This document shows, in pieces, positions 17,124-26,201 of a stretch of 64,000 nucleotides of DNA. Both the position numbers and the translations under genes were made by a program. This stretch comes from an uncultured Clostridia bacterium (GTDB lineage Bacteria > Bacillota > Clostridia > Oscillospirales > Oscillospiraceae), in NCBI GenBank assembly GCA_932222125.1, contig CAKNZJ010000048.1, positions 57,480-121,479 of the forward strand. The letters run 5' to 3'. Position 1 is the stretch's first letter, and each line of letters opens with the position of its first letter. Under the pieces are notes generated by a model. It was not told the origin of the DNA. It ran no database searches and saw only the letters and a program-made list of their open reading frames with translations.

Positions 17124-18398
17124 TTGAAGATGCTTATCAAGGGTGGCCAGGTGGTGGATCCGATCAATCGCTTAGATCAGGTGCTTGATGTGTTGGTGAT
17201 CGATGGAAAGATTGCCCAGTTAGGCACAGACTTAAATCAGGAGGATGCTACGGTGATCGACGCCCGGCAGATGGTAGTGGCGCCAGGGCTGGTGGATATG
17301 CACGTCCATCTGCGAGAGCCTGGCTTTGAGGAGAAGGAGACTATTGCCACCGGATGCGCTGCCGCTGCTCGGGGTGGGGTGACCACCCTGGTGCCTATGC
17401 CAAACACCAGACCAACCACTGACTGTCCGGAAATTGTTCGCTTTATCCAGAACCAGGCTGCTTCTACAGGAATCCATGTGCTGCCGGCTGGAGCGGTGAG
17501 CGTGGGGCAGCGGGGCCAGCAGCTCACTGACTTCACCGCTTTGAAGGCCGCCGGCGTTCCCGCCCTCACCGACGACGGTCTGCCTATCCAGAATATGGCT
17601 TTACTCCGGCAGGCCATGTTCCAGGCTAAGGAGCTGGGTCTGCCCATTCTGGATCACTGTGAGGACCGGGATTTGGTGCAGAACTACAGCGTCAATGAGG
17701 GCAAAATCTCCGTCCAGCTCGGACTGCCTGGACGGCCGGCCATTGCAGAAGCCCTCCAGATTATGCGGGATGTGATGCTGGCGGAGGACACCGGAGCCCA
17801 CATTCACATCTGTCATTTATCCACCAAAAAAGGGGTGGATATCATCCGGCAGGCCAAGGCAAAGGGCATTTGTGTTACTTGTGAGACCTGTCCGCAATAC
17901 TTTATGCTCACTGAGGAGGAAGTACTTCGTCAGGGGCCTCTGGCTCGGGTAAACCCTCCCCTGCGCACCTGGGAGGACAGGGAGGCCATTCTGGCCGGAC
18001 TAGAGGATGGTACCATCGACGCGATCATTACTGACCACGCCCCTCACACTGAGGCAGAAAAGGCCAAACCCCTGCCGGATGCCCCAAGCGGCATGGTAGG
18101 GCTGGAAACTTCTCTGGCTCTGTCTCTTACGGTGCTCTACCATAGCGGACGGCTTACCCTAACCAGGGTACTGGATCTGATGTCACATTCCCCTGCCGCC
18201 CTGCTGGGGCTCAATAAGGGATGCATCGGCATTGGGGATGACGCTGATCTAATTGTGTTTGATCCGGAGCAGGAGTGGGTGGTGGACCGGGATCAATTTG
18301 TCTCCAAAGGACGCAACACCCCCTTCCACGGCCAAACGGTCAGGGGAAGAGTCAAATACACTATCTCAATGGGAAAAATCATTTATCAGGAGGGATAA
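17124..18398 (+). CDS. pyrC: Dihydroorotase
   Basis: 424 residues, class I amidohydrolase. Metal motif DMHVHLREPG, later zinc ligands in LDHCED and HICHLSTKKG, and the catalytic Asp in IITDHAPH. Cyclises carbamoyl-aspartate to dihydroorotate in UMP synthesis. I chose the TTG at 17124 because GGAGG lies 8 bases before it and the product begins MKMLIKGG as in relatives; the ATG two codons later is 14 bases from that site. First gene of a pyrC-pyrF-ribbon-pyrK-pyrD operon. Confidence 0.95.
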   Translation: MKMLIKGGQVVDPINRLDQVLDVLVIDGKIAQLGTDLNQEDATVIDARQMVVAPGLVDMHVHLREPGFEEKETIATGCAAAARGGVTTLVPMPNTRPTTDCPEIVRFIQNQAASTGIHVLPAGAVSVGQRGQQLTDFTALKAAGVPALTDDGLPIQNMALLRQAMFQAKELGLPILDHCEDRDLVQNYSVNEGKISVQLGLPGRPAIAEALQIMRDVMLAEDTGAHIHICHLSTKKGVDIIRQAKAKGICVTCETCPQYFMLTEEEVLRQGPLARVNPPLRTWEDREAILAGLEDGTIDAIITDHAPHTEAEKAKPLPDAPSGMVGLETSLALSLTVLYHSGRLTLTRVLDLMSHSPAALLGLNKGCIGIGDDADLIVFDPEQEWVVDRDQFVSKGRNTPFHGQTVRGRVKYTISMGKIIYQEG

Positions 18399-18401
18399 AC
18401 C

Positions 18402-19325
18402 ATGTCCTTTGACCACTTACAAGATCAAATCCGCTCATTAAAGAATCCAACTGTGGCCGGACTTGACACCAGAGTGGAGTACATGCCATCCTTTCTACTG
18501 AAAAAGTATACAAGCCGCTATGGGGAGACTTTGGAGGCGGCCGCTCAGGCAGTGCTGGAATTTGACTGCGGTCTAATCGATGCGCTCACAGGGGTGGTGC
18601 CAGCAGTCAAGCCCCAGGCAGCCTATTTTGAGTGTCTGGGTTGGCGGGGAATGCAGGTGATGGAGCAGGTGATGGGCTATGCCAAGGAGAAGGGGATGTT
18701 TGTTATCGCTGACATCAAGCGTGGAGACATTGGCACCACCGCTGCCGCGTATAGTGAGGGCTGGCTTGGTATGACCAGGGTTGGTTCCACCGATTGCCCT
18801 GTGTTTAATGCTGACTGCGTCACCCTAAACGGCTATATGGGGTCCGATGCTGTCAAACCATTTTTAAGGGATTGTATTACCCAGAATAAATCAGCCTTTG
18901 TATTGGCCAAAACCTCCAACCCCTCTTCCGTGGAACTTCAGGATATGGTGGCGGGAGACCGTCTGGTGTATACTGCAATGGGGGATCTCATCCAGCGCTG
19001 GGGAGCAGATACAATTGGAAAATATGGCTACACCTCCCTGGGCGCGGTGATAGGAGCAACCCATCCATCGGTGTTAAAGGAACTTCGCCGCCGGTTGGAT
19101 AAGACATTTTTCCTGGTGCCAGGCTACGGCGCTCAAGGAGGCACGGCCGCTGATGTGAGCTGTGCTTTTGATGAACTGGGGCGAGGCGCCATTGTCAACG
19201 CCTCTCGCTCCATCCTGTGCGCATGGCAAAAGACCGGAAAGGATGGCCGTGACTATCAGGAAGCCGCCAGAGCTGCGGCGGAAAAGATGCGGGATGAGAT
19301 TCTGGAATATGTAACCATCATGTGA
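18402..19325 (+). CDS. pyrF: Orotidine 5'-phosphate decarboxylase, type 2
   Basis: 307 residues, the longer type-2 form. The catalytic DIKRGDIGTTA motif carries the Asp-Lys pair; LVPGYGAQGG is the phosphate-binding loop. Converts OMP to UMP. GGAGG precedes the ATG, 3 bases after the pyrC stop. Confidence 0.95.
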   Translation: MSFDHLQDQIRSLKNPTVAGLDTRVEYMPSFLLKKYTSRYGETLEAAAQAVLEFDCGLIDALTGVVPAVKPQAAYFECLGWRGMQVMEQVMGYAKEKGMFVIADIKRGDIGTTAAAYSEGWLGMTRVGSTDCPVFNADCVTLNGYMGSDAVKPFLRDCITQNKSAFVLAKTSNPSSVELQDMVAGDRLVYTAMGDLIQRWGADTIGKYGYTSLGAVIGATHPSVLKELRRRLDKTFFLVPGYGAQGGTAADVSCAFDELGRGAIVNASRSILCAWQKTGKDGRDYQEAARAAAEKMRDEILEYVTIM

Positions 19326-19339
19326 CGGAGGTGCGTGAT

Positions 19340-19528
19340 ATGGCTGAAACATACTGCCCTGCCTGCGGGACACAGATGAGGTGTAAAGTGGAAAACTTGC
19401 CCATCGGTGCTGACGGCTTCAGTCCACTGATGTCCACATTGCTCGATGGGTATGAAGTGGACCTCTATGCCTGCCCTAAATGCGGTAAGGTAGAGCTGTT
19501 CACTGCTAATTTCCGCGCAAGGGAATGA
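19340..19528 (+). CDS. Small zinc-ribbon protein in the pyr operon
   Basis: 62 residues with two C-x2-C pairs: CPAC near the start and CPKC about 40 residues later, spaced as in a zinc ribbon. No other domain. GGAGG precedes ATG 19340. It sits between pyrF and pyrK with gaps of 14 and 13 bases, so it is co-expressed with UMP synthesis genes. I do not recognise a named family; it could be a regulator, an assembly factor for the PyrK/PyrD complex or an unrelated passenger. Confidence 0.75.
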   Translation: MAETYCPACGTQMRCKVENLPIGADGFSPLMSTLLDGYEVDLYACPKCGKVELFTANFRARE

Positions 19529-19541
19529 CAGGAGGCGAACC

Positions 19542-20333
19542 ATGAAAGTAGAGCGTCACTGCAAGATCGTCCGTAAGGACTGGCTTAACCGGGATACGGT
19601 TTATATGGTGATGGAGGCAGGAGATATGGTACGCACTTCCTGGCGTGGACCGGGGCAGTTTATTCATATTAAGTGTGGGGATGGTGTGCTGTTGCGACGG
19701 CCTATCTCTATCTGCAGCTGTTCCTGCGATACTCCGGAGGATCTGGTGTCCATCGTATTTGAGGCCAGAGGTGCTGGAACCCAGTGGCTCATCCACCGAA
19801 GGGTGGGAGATGAGTTGGATATTCTGGGCCTGCTGGGCAATGGTTTTCAGATTGACAAGGCGTGTCGCTATCTGTTGGTGGGAGGCGGCATTGGAGTGCC
19901 CCCTATTCGTGGCTGCGCTCAGTACACCCAGCACAATCAAAGAGGAAAATCCACTGCCATCGTGGGCTTTCGATCGAAGGAACGAGCCATCCTGTTAAAC
20001 CATCTGGAGGAGGAATGTGTCAAGGTACTGCCGGCCACCGATGATGGGTCCCTGGGCTATCACGGTTATGTGGATGAGTTGGTGCGGCACGAGTTGGAGC
20101 AAGACGGAGATTATGACGCTATCCTGGCCTGTGGTCCCAAGCCTATGTTAAAGAATGTGGCGGAAGCAGCCGCTCAGTTTGGAATTCCATGCCAAGTGTC
20201 CATGGAGGAGCGAATGGGCTGCGGGGTGGGAGCCTGTCTGGTATGCGCTTGCAACATGGCAGACGGCAGCCGAAAGCATGTATGCAAGGCCGGCCCGGTA
20301 TTTGACGCCAAGGAGGTGGATTGGAATGGCTGA
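19542..20333 (+). CDS. pyrK: Dihydroorotate dehydrogenase B, electron transfer subunit
   Basis: 263 residues. FAD-binding motif RRPISICSC near residue 50, a ferredoxin-reductase NAD domain (LLVGGGIGVPP), and a C-terminal [2Fe-2S] loop with Cys in CGVGACLVCAC plus a fourth Cys in HVC. Transfers electrons from PyrD FMN to NAD. It overlaps the pyrD start by 8 bases. Confidence 0.96.
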   Translation: MKVERHCKIVRKDWLNRDTVYMVMEAGDMVRTSWRGPGQFIHIKCGDGVLLRRPISICSCSCDTPEDLVSIVFEARGAGTQWLIHRRVGDELDILGLLGNGFQIDKACRYLLVGGGIGVPPIRGCAQYTQHNQRGKSTAIVGFRSKERAILLNHLEEECVKVLPATDDGSLGYHGYVDELVRHELEQDGDYDAILACGPKPMLKNVAEAAAQFGIPCQVSMEERMGCGVGACLVCACNMADGSRKHVCKAGPVFDAKEVDWNG

Positions 20334-21345
20334 AACTATGGAATCGTGTTTCCCCCACGCTGATGAAGTCCAGAAGTATGAGCAGACCTCCTCTGCCTTC
20401 CCGTCCGGAGAGGAGTCTCTCTCCCCTGCCTCGGTTGATTTGTCCGTGAATCTAGCGGGGATGATAATGAAAAACCCGGTAGTAGTAGCTTCGGGCACCT
20501 TTGGATTTGGCCGGGAATACGGACAGTTCTATGATTTGAGCGAACTGGGTGGTATCTGTGTCAAGGGACTCACCCTCCATCCTCGAGAGGGCAATCCCTC
20601 TCCCCGCATTGCCGAGACTCCTATGGGAATCCTGAACTCTGTAGGGCTGCAAAACCCAGGTGTAGACAGCTTTATTCAAATGGAGCTGCCATTTTTACGT
20701 CAGTACAATCTAAAGGTCATTGCCAATATTTCCGGTAACACCCCCGAAGAATACGGTATTATGTGTGAAAAGCTGGATCAGGCCGGGGTTGACATGATTG
20801 AGGTTAACATCTCCTGTCCCAATGTGAAGGCCGGTGGCTTGGCCTACGGCACCCAGCCGAAGCTGGCTGCGGAGGTGACTCGGATTGCCAAGGACCATGC
20901 GGGACAAACGCCGGTCATGGTTAAGCTCTCTCCCAATGTCACTGATGTAACGGAGATCGCCAAAGCGGTGGCGGATATGGGCGCGGACGCGCTTTCCCTG
21001 ATCAATACCCTGCGGGGAATGCGCATTGACGTGAATAGCAGGCGGCCTATCCTGAAAATGAATACTGGCGGCTTGTCTGGCCCCGCCGTTCTTCCAGTTG
21101 CGGTAAGAATGGTGTGGGAGACAGCCCAGGCAGTTCAACTGCCCATTTTGGGTATGGGTGGGGTATCTACTGGTGAGGATGCCGCCCAGATGATGCTGGC
21201 CGGGGCCACTGCAGTGGCGGTGGGCACCGCTTGCTTTGTCGATCCCTATGCGCCCCTCCATGTTCGGGACGGCCTGTCTCAGGTGGCGATTGAGCAGGGC
21301 CTGATTCACATATCTAAACTCACTGGGGGAATACGCCCCTGGTAA
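20326..21345 (+). CDS. pyrD: Dihydroorotate dehydrogenase B, catalytic subunit, N-terminally extended
   Basis: 339 residues. FMN barrel with the catalytic Cys in VNISCPNVKAGG and phosphate-binding LGMGGVSTGEDA. Class 1B, as shown by the pyrK partner. Relatives usually begin directly at SVDLSVNLAGMIMKNP; here about 36 extra residues precede it, polar and acidic, with one Cys. The start is supported by AAGGAGG about 8 bases before ATG 20326, and the extension reads in frame past the pyrK stop. Confidence 0.94.
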   Translation: MAETMESCFPHADEVQKYEQTSSAFPSGEESLSPASVDLSVNLAGMIMKNPVVVASGTFGFGREYGQFYDLSELGGICVKGLTLHPREGNPSPRIAETPMGILNSVGLQNPGVDSFIQMELPFLRQYNLKVIANISGNTPEEYGIMCEKLDQAGVDMIEVNISCPNVKAGGLAYGTQPKLAAEVTRIAKDHAGQTPVMVKLSPNVTDVTEIAKAVADMGADALSLINTLRGMRIDVNSRRPILKMNTGGLSGPAVLPVAVRMVWETAQAVQLPILGMGGVSTGEDAAQMMLAGATAVAVGTACFVDPYAPLHVRDGLSQVAIEQGLIHISKLTGGIRPW

Positions 21346-21369
21346 TTCCAATGTATAAAGAGGATAACT

Positions 21370-22524
21370 ATGACCACAATTTACCTGATTCGGCATGCTG
21401 AGGCGGAGGGTAATCTGTACCGTCGCTGCCAAGGCTGGAAAAACGGCTTGATTACCACAAAGGGACGGCTTCAAATCAAAGCACTGGAGCGCCGGTTTGA
21501 GGATATCCACATCGATGCCGTCTATTCCAGCGATCTGTACCGCACCATGTCCACCGCTGGAGCCATCTATCGTCCCAAGGGGCTGACCTTGCGTGTAGAT
21601 TCCCAACTTCGGGAAATTGGCGGTGGATGCTGGGAGGATCTGCCTTGGGGACAGTGGCTTTATGAGGACAGGGAAAATCTGATCTCCTTTCTCCGATGCC
21701 AACCTGAGTGGTCGGCCCCAGGCAGTGAGACTTATGGACAGGTGCGGGAACGCATGTGCCAAACAATACAGCAGATTGCCGCAGTCCACCCTGGTCAAAC
21801 GGTGGCAGTGGTGTCTCATGGAAGCGCCATCCGCTCCGCTGTCTCCAATTGGCTAGGCTATGCGTTAGATAAAATTGGAACTTTGCCACTCGGTGACAAC
21901 ACCAGCGTGGCCAAACTGCTGGTGGAAAATAGCCGGGTTCAGGTGGAGTTTTACAACGACAACAGCCATCTGGGAAATTTGGCCTTTACAAGAAACAACA
22001 CGGGCTGGAAAGAGGAGGCTGTGGCGGCCATGGAGGCTGGCTCTGTCCGCTTTATGCCCATGGAATTTCCTCAGGATGGGGAGCGATACCTATCCGCCCG
22101 ACAAGATGGCTGGGCGGCCAGCCACGGCAATTTAGAAGGTTTTGATGGGAGGCCTTTTCTTCAGGTGGCTCAGCGCAACAGCGCCTTTGCCAAGGATAGT
22201 GTGCTTGCCGCCTTGACTGGCTCCACCTTTGTGGGGGTGCTCCAGATGGACTGGGAGCAGGAGGCTGAGGAAAAAGTGGGACGTGTCCCATTTCTGTACA
22301 TTGCCCCTGAGTACCGCTCTAAGGGACTTGGAGTCCAACTTTTAGGACAGGCAGTGTCCGTGTACCGATCCATGGGCCGGCAGGTGCTTCGGCTGCGTTG
22401 TGCCCCGGAAAACGAGCGGGCTAAGCGGTTTTACCTCTCTTATGGATTTTATAAGGTGGGAGAGGAACGCGGTGGTGTCGGGCATCTGGATACCATGGAA
22501 AAATACATTGGGCTGGAACTCTAA
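21370..22524 (+). CDS. Histidine phosphatase-GNAT acetyltransferase fusion
   Basis: 384 residues in two domains. Residues 1 to about 200 are a phosphoglycerate mutase-like histidine phosphatase: IRHAEAEGN carries the nucleophile His (RHA in place of the common RHG), with VSHGSAIRS as the second His motif. After a short linker, about 225-384 is a GNAT N-acetyltransferase with the acetyl-CoA loop PEYRSKGLGVQLL and the late RFYLSYGFYKVGE strand. It follows pyrD by 24 bases and ends at a strong terminator, so it may be the last gene of the pyr operon. Substrates of both halves are unknown. Confidence 0.85.
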   Translation: MTTIYLIRHAEAEGNLYRRCQGWKNGLITTKGRLQIKALERRFEDIHIDAVYSSDLYRTMSTAGAIYRPKGLTLRVDSQLREIGGGCWEDLPWGQWLYEDRENLISFLRCQPEWSAPGSETYGQVRERMCQTIQQIAAVHPGQTVAVVSHGSAIRSAVSNWLGYALDKIGTLPLGDNTSVAKLLVENSRVQVEFYNDNSHLGNLAFTRNNTGWKEEAVAAMEAGSVRFMPMEFPQDGERYLSARQDGWAASHGNLEGFDGRPFLQVAQRNSAFAKDSVLAALTGSTFVGVLQMDWEQEAEEKVGRVPFLYIAPEYRSKGLGVQLLGQAVSVYRSMGRQVLRLRCAPENERAKRFYLSYGFYKVGEERGGVGHLDTMEKYIGLEL

Positions 22525-22531
22525 TATAGTT

Positions 22532-22566
22532 ATGGGGCGGCCGGGGGATGTTCCCGGCCGCCCCAT
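22532..22566. terminator. Hairpin between the fusion gene and the lipoprotein gene
   Basis: 14-pair, very GC-rich stem with a 7-base loop between two convergent genes; likely works in both directions. No strong U-run. Confidence 0.75.
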
Positions 22567-22573
22567 CGTTCAT

Positions 22574-23041
22574 TTAGCGGTTTACATTTCCAATGTCATC
22601 GATCATATCTCTGGCTGCGTTACCAACATCTCTACCAGCATCGCCGATACCATTGATGATGTCATCCGCTGCCCGGCCCATGTCATCGCCGATGCTGCCG
22701 CTACGGCTTCTGGATTCCGTTCCGGACTCTGGCTGACCATCGTTGTCTACATCGTTAGTGCCTCCAGCGCCCCCACCTTCGGCGGCGTCATTGACATTTG
22801 GGCTCTGAGTGCGATCTGTGCCGTCCATCCCAGTATCGGTAGGACCATCACTTTCGATTCCCGCGCTGCCGCGGTCTGGATTATCCGATGAGGTCATATC
22901 TGTGTTGTTTTCCGGTTGGTTGGATTGGACAGTGTTGCTGGGATCTATATTCTGGGAGTTCTCATCCTTCTTGGATGAGCAGCCCACCAAGGCGAGAGCC
23001 AGGGTACAGCCCAGCACCAAAGCAAAATACTTCTTTTTCAT
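22574..23041 (-). CDS. Low-complexity lipoprotein
   Basis: 155 residues. Lipoprotein signal peptide MKKKYFALVLGCTLALALVGC with lipobox LVGC. The mature part is rich in Asp, Asn, Gly and Ser and has no recognisable domain, ending in an amphipathic, Asp/Ile-rich tail (DDIINGIGDAGRDVGNAARDMIDDI) of about 40 residues. AGGAGG precedes ATG 23041. Function unknown. Confidence 0.8.
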   Translation of the reverse strand: MKKKYFALVLGCTLALALVGCSSKKDENSQNIDPSNTVQSNQPENNTDMTSSDNPDRGSAGIESDGPTDTGMDGTDRTQSPNVNDAAEGGGAGGTNDVDNDGQPESGTESRSRSGSIGDDMGRAADDIINGIGDAGRDVGNAARDMIDDIGNVNR

Positions 23042-23203
23042 CTCTATGCCTCCTGCTTGTGATCTCTTTCCCCGATGCTCAGTATGCGCCAAGGTAGAAG
23101 AAATAAAAGCAGAAAATTTTTCAAATTTCAGCGCCCTGTCTTAGAATAAAACAACTGATCTCGGGCATGGATATCTTATAGTATATCAACCTTGGAGGCA
23201 ATT

Positions 23204-24634
23204 ATGGAATCTGTCTGGCGGCATCAATGTGATATCAAAGGGCGTCCAGCCTTGGAACAAGACTTGGATGTGGAAACGGCCATCATTGGCGGGGGGATGG
23301 CAGGAATTTTGATCGCCGACGCATTGCAGCAGTCCGGTCATCAAGTGGTGGTACTGGAAGCAGACCGTATTGCCGGCGGACAGACCCAAAATACCACAGC
23401 TAAAATCACTGCACAACATGGATTAAAGTATGCCAAATTAATCCAGGAAATTGGAAGTGAAGCAGCCAGACAATACGCTGAGGCAAACCAGGATGCCATC
23501 CAAGCTTTTCGTGACATGATAGAAAGCCGGAATATTTCCTGTAACTTTGAGGAAAAGCGTGCCTATCTCTATGGGGATCATTTAGCCCAGCTTCAAGAGG
23601 AGACAGAGGCGGCGGCCAGTCTAGGATTACCCGCCTCTTTGGTTCATCAGGTTCCCATCCCTCTCCCCTGTGCTGGCAGCGTGTGTTTTGATGGACAGGC
23701 CCAGTTCAACCCCTTGCAGTTTCTTCAGGCGGTTTCCCGGGATCTGACTATCTTTGAAGGGACATCCGTCCAGATTGTGGAAGATAATGTTCTCAAAACG
23801 GAACATCACACCGTACGGGCAGAACACATTGTCTTTGCCACACACTATCCATTTGTCAACATTCCCGGTCTCTATTTTGCCCGAATGCATCAGGAGCGCT
23901 CCTATGTTTTGGCGCTCAAGCACGCTGAACTGGTGGATGGGATGTTTATTGGGGCTGGTGAAAACAGTTATTCCCTGCGCACCTATGAGGATATGCTGCT
24001 GTTTGGTGGAGAAAACCACAGAACCGGTAAAAATCAAGACGGAGGGCGATATGATGCCCTCCGTCAAAAAGCGAACGAGTTATTCCCTCACAGCCGTGAG
24101 GTGGCCCATTGGTCAGCCCAGGATTGCATCACCGCCGATGGCGTGCCCTATATCGGCCGCTATTCTCACAGCCACTCTAACTGGTATGTAGCCACTGGCT
24201 TTCAAAAATGGGGAATGACCTCCTCCATGGTGTCGGCCATCATCATTCGGGATCTCATCTGTGGTAAGGATAATCCATGGATTCAGGTATTCGACCCCGG
24301 GCGCTTTCACGCAAACGATTTGCCTGGTGTAGCTGTGGAAACTGGTCAGGCCATCAAGGGTTTGACCAAACTCCTATTCCAGATCCCCAGTGAGGAGGTG
24401 GAGCATCTGCCCAATGGCCATGGTGGCGTGGTATTTTTTCATGGGAAAAAGATGGGCGTTTACAAGGAAGATGACGGAAGCATCCATGCGGTAGAACTTC
24501 GATGCCCCCATCTTGGATGCCAGGTGGAGTGGAACCAGGATGAGCGCAGTTGGGACTGCCCCTGTCACGGTTCCCGGTTCGACTATTTCGGGCAACTCAT
24601 TTCCGGACCAGCTCAGAAGGATATTACAAAATAA
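23204..24634 (+). CDS. FAD-dependent oxidoreductase with C-terminal Rieske domain
   Basis: 476 residues. N-terminal DAO-type FAD fold (AIIGGGMAGILIADAL, then GQTQNTTAK). From about residue 400 there is a Rieske [2Fe-2S] domain with CPHLGC and CPCHGSRF, supplying the two Cys and two His ligands. Same architecture as Bacillus YhfW. Substrate unknown; such proteins may pass electrons from an amine or thiol donor. GGAGG lies 5 bases before ATG 23204. Its 3' end overlaps the convergent spoIVA gene by 11 bases. Confidence 0.88.
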   Translation: MESVWRHQCDIKGRPALEQDLDVETAIIGGGMAGILIADALQQSGHQVVVLEADRIAGGQTQNTTAKITAQHGLKYAKLIQEIGSEAARQYAEANQDAIQAFRDMIESRNISCNFEEKRAYLYGDHLAQLQEETEAAASLGLPASLVHQVPIPLPCAGSVCFDGQAQFNPLQFLQAVSRDLTIFEGTSVQIVEDNVLKTEHHTVRAEHIVFATHYPFVNIPGLYFARMHQERSYVLALKHAELVDGMFIGAGENSYSLRTYEDMLLFGGENHRTGKNQDGGRYDALRQKANELFPHSREVAHWSAQDCITADGVPYIGRYSHSHSNWYVATGFQKWGMTSSMVSAIIIRDLICGKDNPWIQVFDPGRFHANDLPGVAVETGQAIKGLTKLLFQIPSEEVEHLPNGHGGVVFFHGKKMGVYKEDDGSIHAVELRCPHLGCQVEWNQDERSWDCPCHGSRFDYFGQLISGPAQKDITK

Positions 24635-26099
24635 TGCAGATGAGCCCGCCGGATCCCTCATTGATGATGCGTTGCAGGGTTTCCCGGAGTTTTTCTCTGG
24701 CGTCTTCCGGCATCCGCTTCAGCTTTCCTTGAAGGTCTTCCCCAACCAACTCATGGAAGGATCGGCCAAAAATATTGGAATCCCATATGCGTGCGGTATC
24801 TCCTTCAAACTGACGGAGCAGATAGTCCACCATCTCCTCCGATTGCTTTTCAGTGCCCATAATGGGGGAAACCTCTGTTTTGATATCCGCACGCATCATG
24901 TGGATGGATGGCGCAGATGCCTTCAACCGAACGCCATACCGTCCACCCTGTTTGACAATTTCCGGCTCTTCCAGGGTCATTTCCTCCGGGTTAGGCATAA
25001 CAATGCCATAGCCGGTGGCCTCCACTTGGGCCAAGGCACCCTCTACCTTCTCATAGTTCCGCTTCATTGCGGCCATCTGAGTCAGCTGGTCAATGAGGTC
25101 GCCATCATCTCGGATATCCAGGCCGCACCGTTCAGACACAGTAGAGTAGAACAGGCTCCGGGGTAGGTCTAATGTGACAGTGACCACACCGCTGCCCATA
25201 TCCATACGATTGATGGCTGCGGAGCTTACCCCCTCCCGATCCCCCATGGCCAGCACTGCACGCTCTGCATCCCTTAACCGTTGAAGAGATGCTGTCTCCT
25301 CTTGGATCATAGCGTACAGTCCACTCTTGATGGGGTGATCCAGGGGCAGCACATCCACCCAGGGAGGCAAAAATACGTCCATTTGCTTCATGGGGAACTC
25401 ATGGAGTACCCCTTGGATGATCTCGCTCACCGCCCCCTCATCCAGCGTCAAACAGTTGGTGGCCAAACAGGTTACGTCATATCGTTGGGCGATATCTGCC
25501 TGAAGGGTCTGAGCACGCTCTCCGTATGGCTGAGCTGAGTTGAGAAGAACCATAAAGGGCTTGCCCAAGCTCTTCAGCTCTGTGATTACTCGCTCCTCTG
25601 CTTCCAGATAGTCCTCCCTTGGAATGTCGGTAATGGTGCCGTCTGTGGTAATCACAATGCCGATGGTGGAGTGATCGGCGATCACCTTTTGGGTGCCAAA
25701 CTCCGCTGCCTGGGTCATGGGGATTTCCTGATCAAACCAGGGTGTCATTACCATCCGTGGCTGCTCCCCATCCATTTGTCCTAGAGCGCTTGGCACCATA
25801 TAGCCCACACAGTCGATGAGCCGGACAGAGAATATGCCTCCGCCCTCCATGCTCATCTCCACCGCATCCTCTGGTACGAACTTTGGTTCAGCGGTCATCA
25901 CCACCCGGCCGGAACCACTCTGGGGCAGTTCATCCCTGGCCCGGTCCCGGATGTAACCATTGTCGATCTTGGGCAGCACCATGGTCTCCATAAACCGCTT
26001 GATGAACGTGGATTTCCCCGTGCGGACAGGACCCACCACGCCAATATAAATATCACCCTGGGTGCGCTGGGCAATATCCTCATACAATTTGTTTTCCAA
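24624..26099 (-). CDS. spoIVA: Stage IV sporulation protein A, coat basement-layer ATPase
   Basis: 491 residues, the usual family length. N-terminal TRAFAC-type ATPase with Walker A GPVRTGKST at 23-31; the C-terminal part ends GGLICIIL. SpoIVA polymerises with ATP on the forespore surface, anchored by SpoVM, and in Clostridia binds SipL. The start is TTG at 26099, supported by GAGGAGG 8 bases upstream. A sigma-E-type promoter lies about 35 bases upstream. sipL and spoVM are the next genes upstream. Confidence 0.97.
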   Translation of the reverse strand: MENKLYEDIAQRTQGDIYIGVVGPVRTGKSTFIKRFMETMVLPKIDNGYIRDRARDELPQSGSGRVVMTAEPKFVPEDAVEMSMEGGGIFSVRLIDCVGYMVPSALGQMDGEQPRMVMTPWFDQEIPMTQAAEFGTQKVIADHSTIGIVITTDGTITDIPREDYLEAEERVITELKSLGKPFMVLLNSAQPYGERAQTLQADIAQRYDVTCLATNCLTLDEGAVSEIIQGVLHEFPMKQMDVFLPPWVDVLPLDHPIKSGLYAMIQEETASLQRLRDAERAVLAMGDREGVSSAAINRMDMGSGVVTVTLDLPRSLFYSTVSERCGLDIRDDGDLIDQLTQMAAMKRNYEKVEGALAQVEATGYGIVMPNPEEMTLEEPEIVKQGGRYGVRLKASAPSIHMMRADIKTEVSPIMGTEKQSEEMVDYLLRQFEGDTARIWDSNIFGRSFHELVGEDLQGKLKRMPEDAREKLRETLQRIINEGSGGLICIIL

Positions 26100-26131
26100 T
26101 GCAGAACCCTCCTCACCGCATACTCGTTTTA

Positions 26132-26160
26132 TATGTATGGGGATAAGCTATAGAATATGA
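26132..26160 (-). promoter_or_regulatory. Putative sigma-E promoter of spoIVA
   Basis: Minus strand -35 TCATATT (26154-26160), 14-base spacer, -10 CATACATA (26132-26139). The -35 fits the Bacillus KMATATT consensus fully; the -10 fits CATACANT except the last base. Confidence 0.65.
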
Positions 26161-26161
26161 C

Positions 26162-26193
26162 AAAGGCGATGTGGATTTGTCCACATCGCCTTT
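26162..26193 (-). terminator. Hairpin after sipL
   Basis: Perfect 14-pair stem with a 4-base loop, 9 bases past the sipL stop. It abuts the spoIVA promoter, so spoIVA is probably transcribed separately. Confidence 0.65.
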
Positions 26194-26201
26194 CATTTTT
26201 A

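Noticed and set aside
20710..21819. 369-codon frame opposite pyrD
   Set aside because: Antisense to pyrD and the phosphatase fusion, both well supported; the product has His/Gly-rich low-complexity composition typical of a shadow frame.
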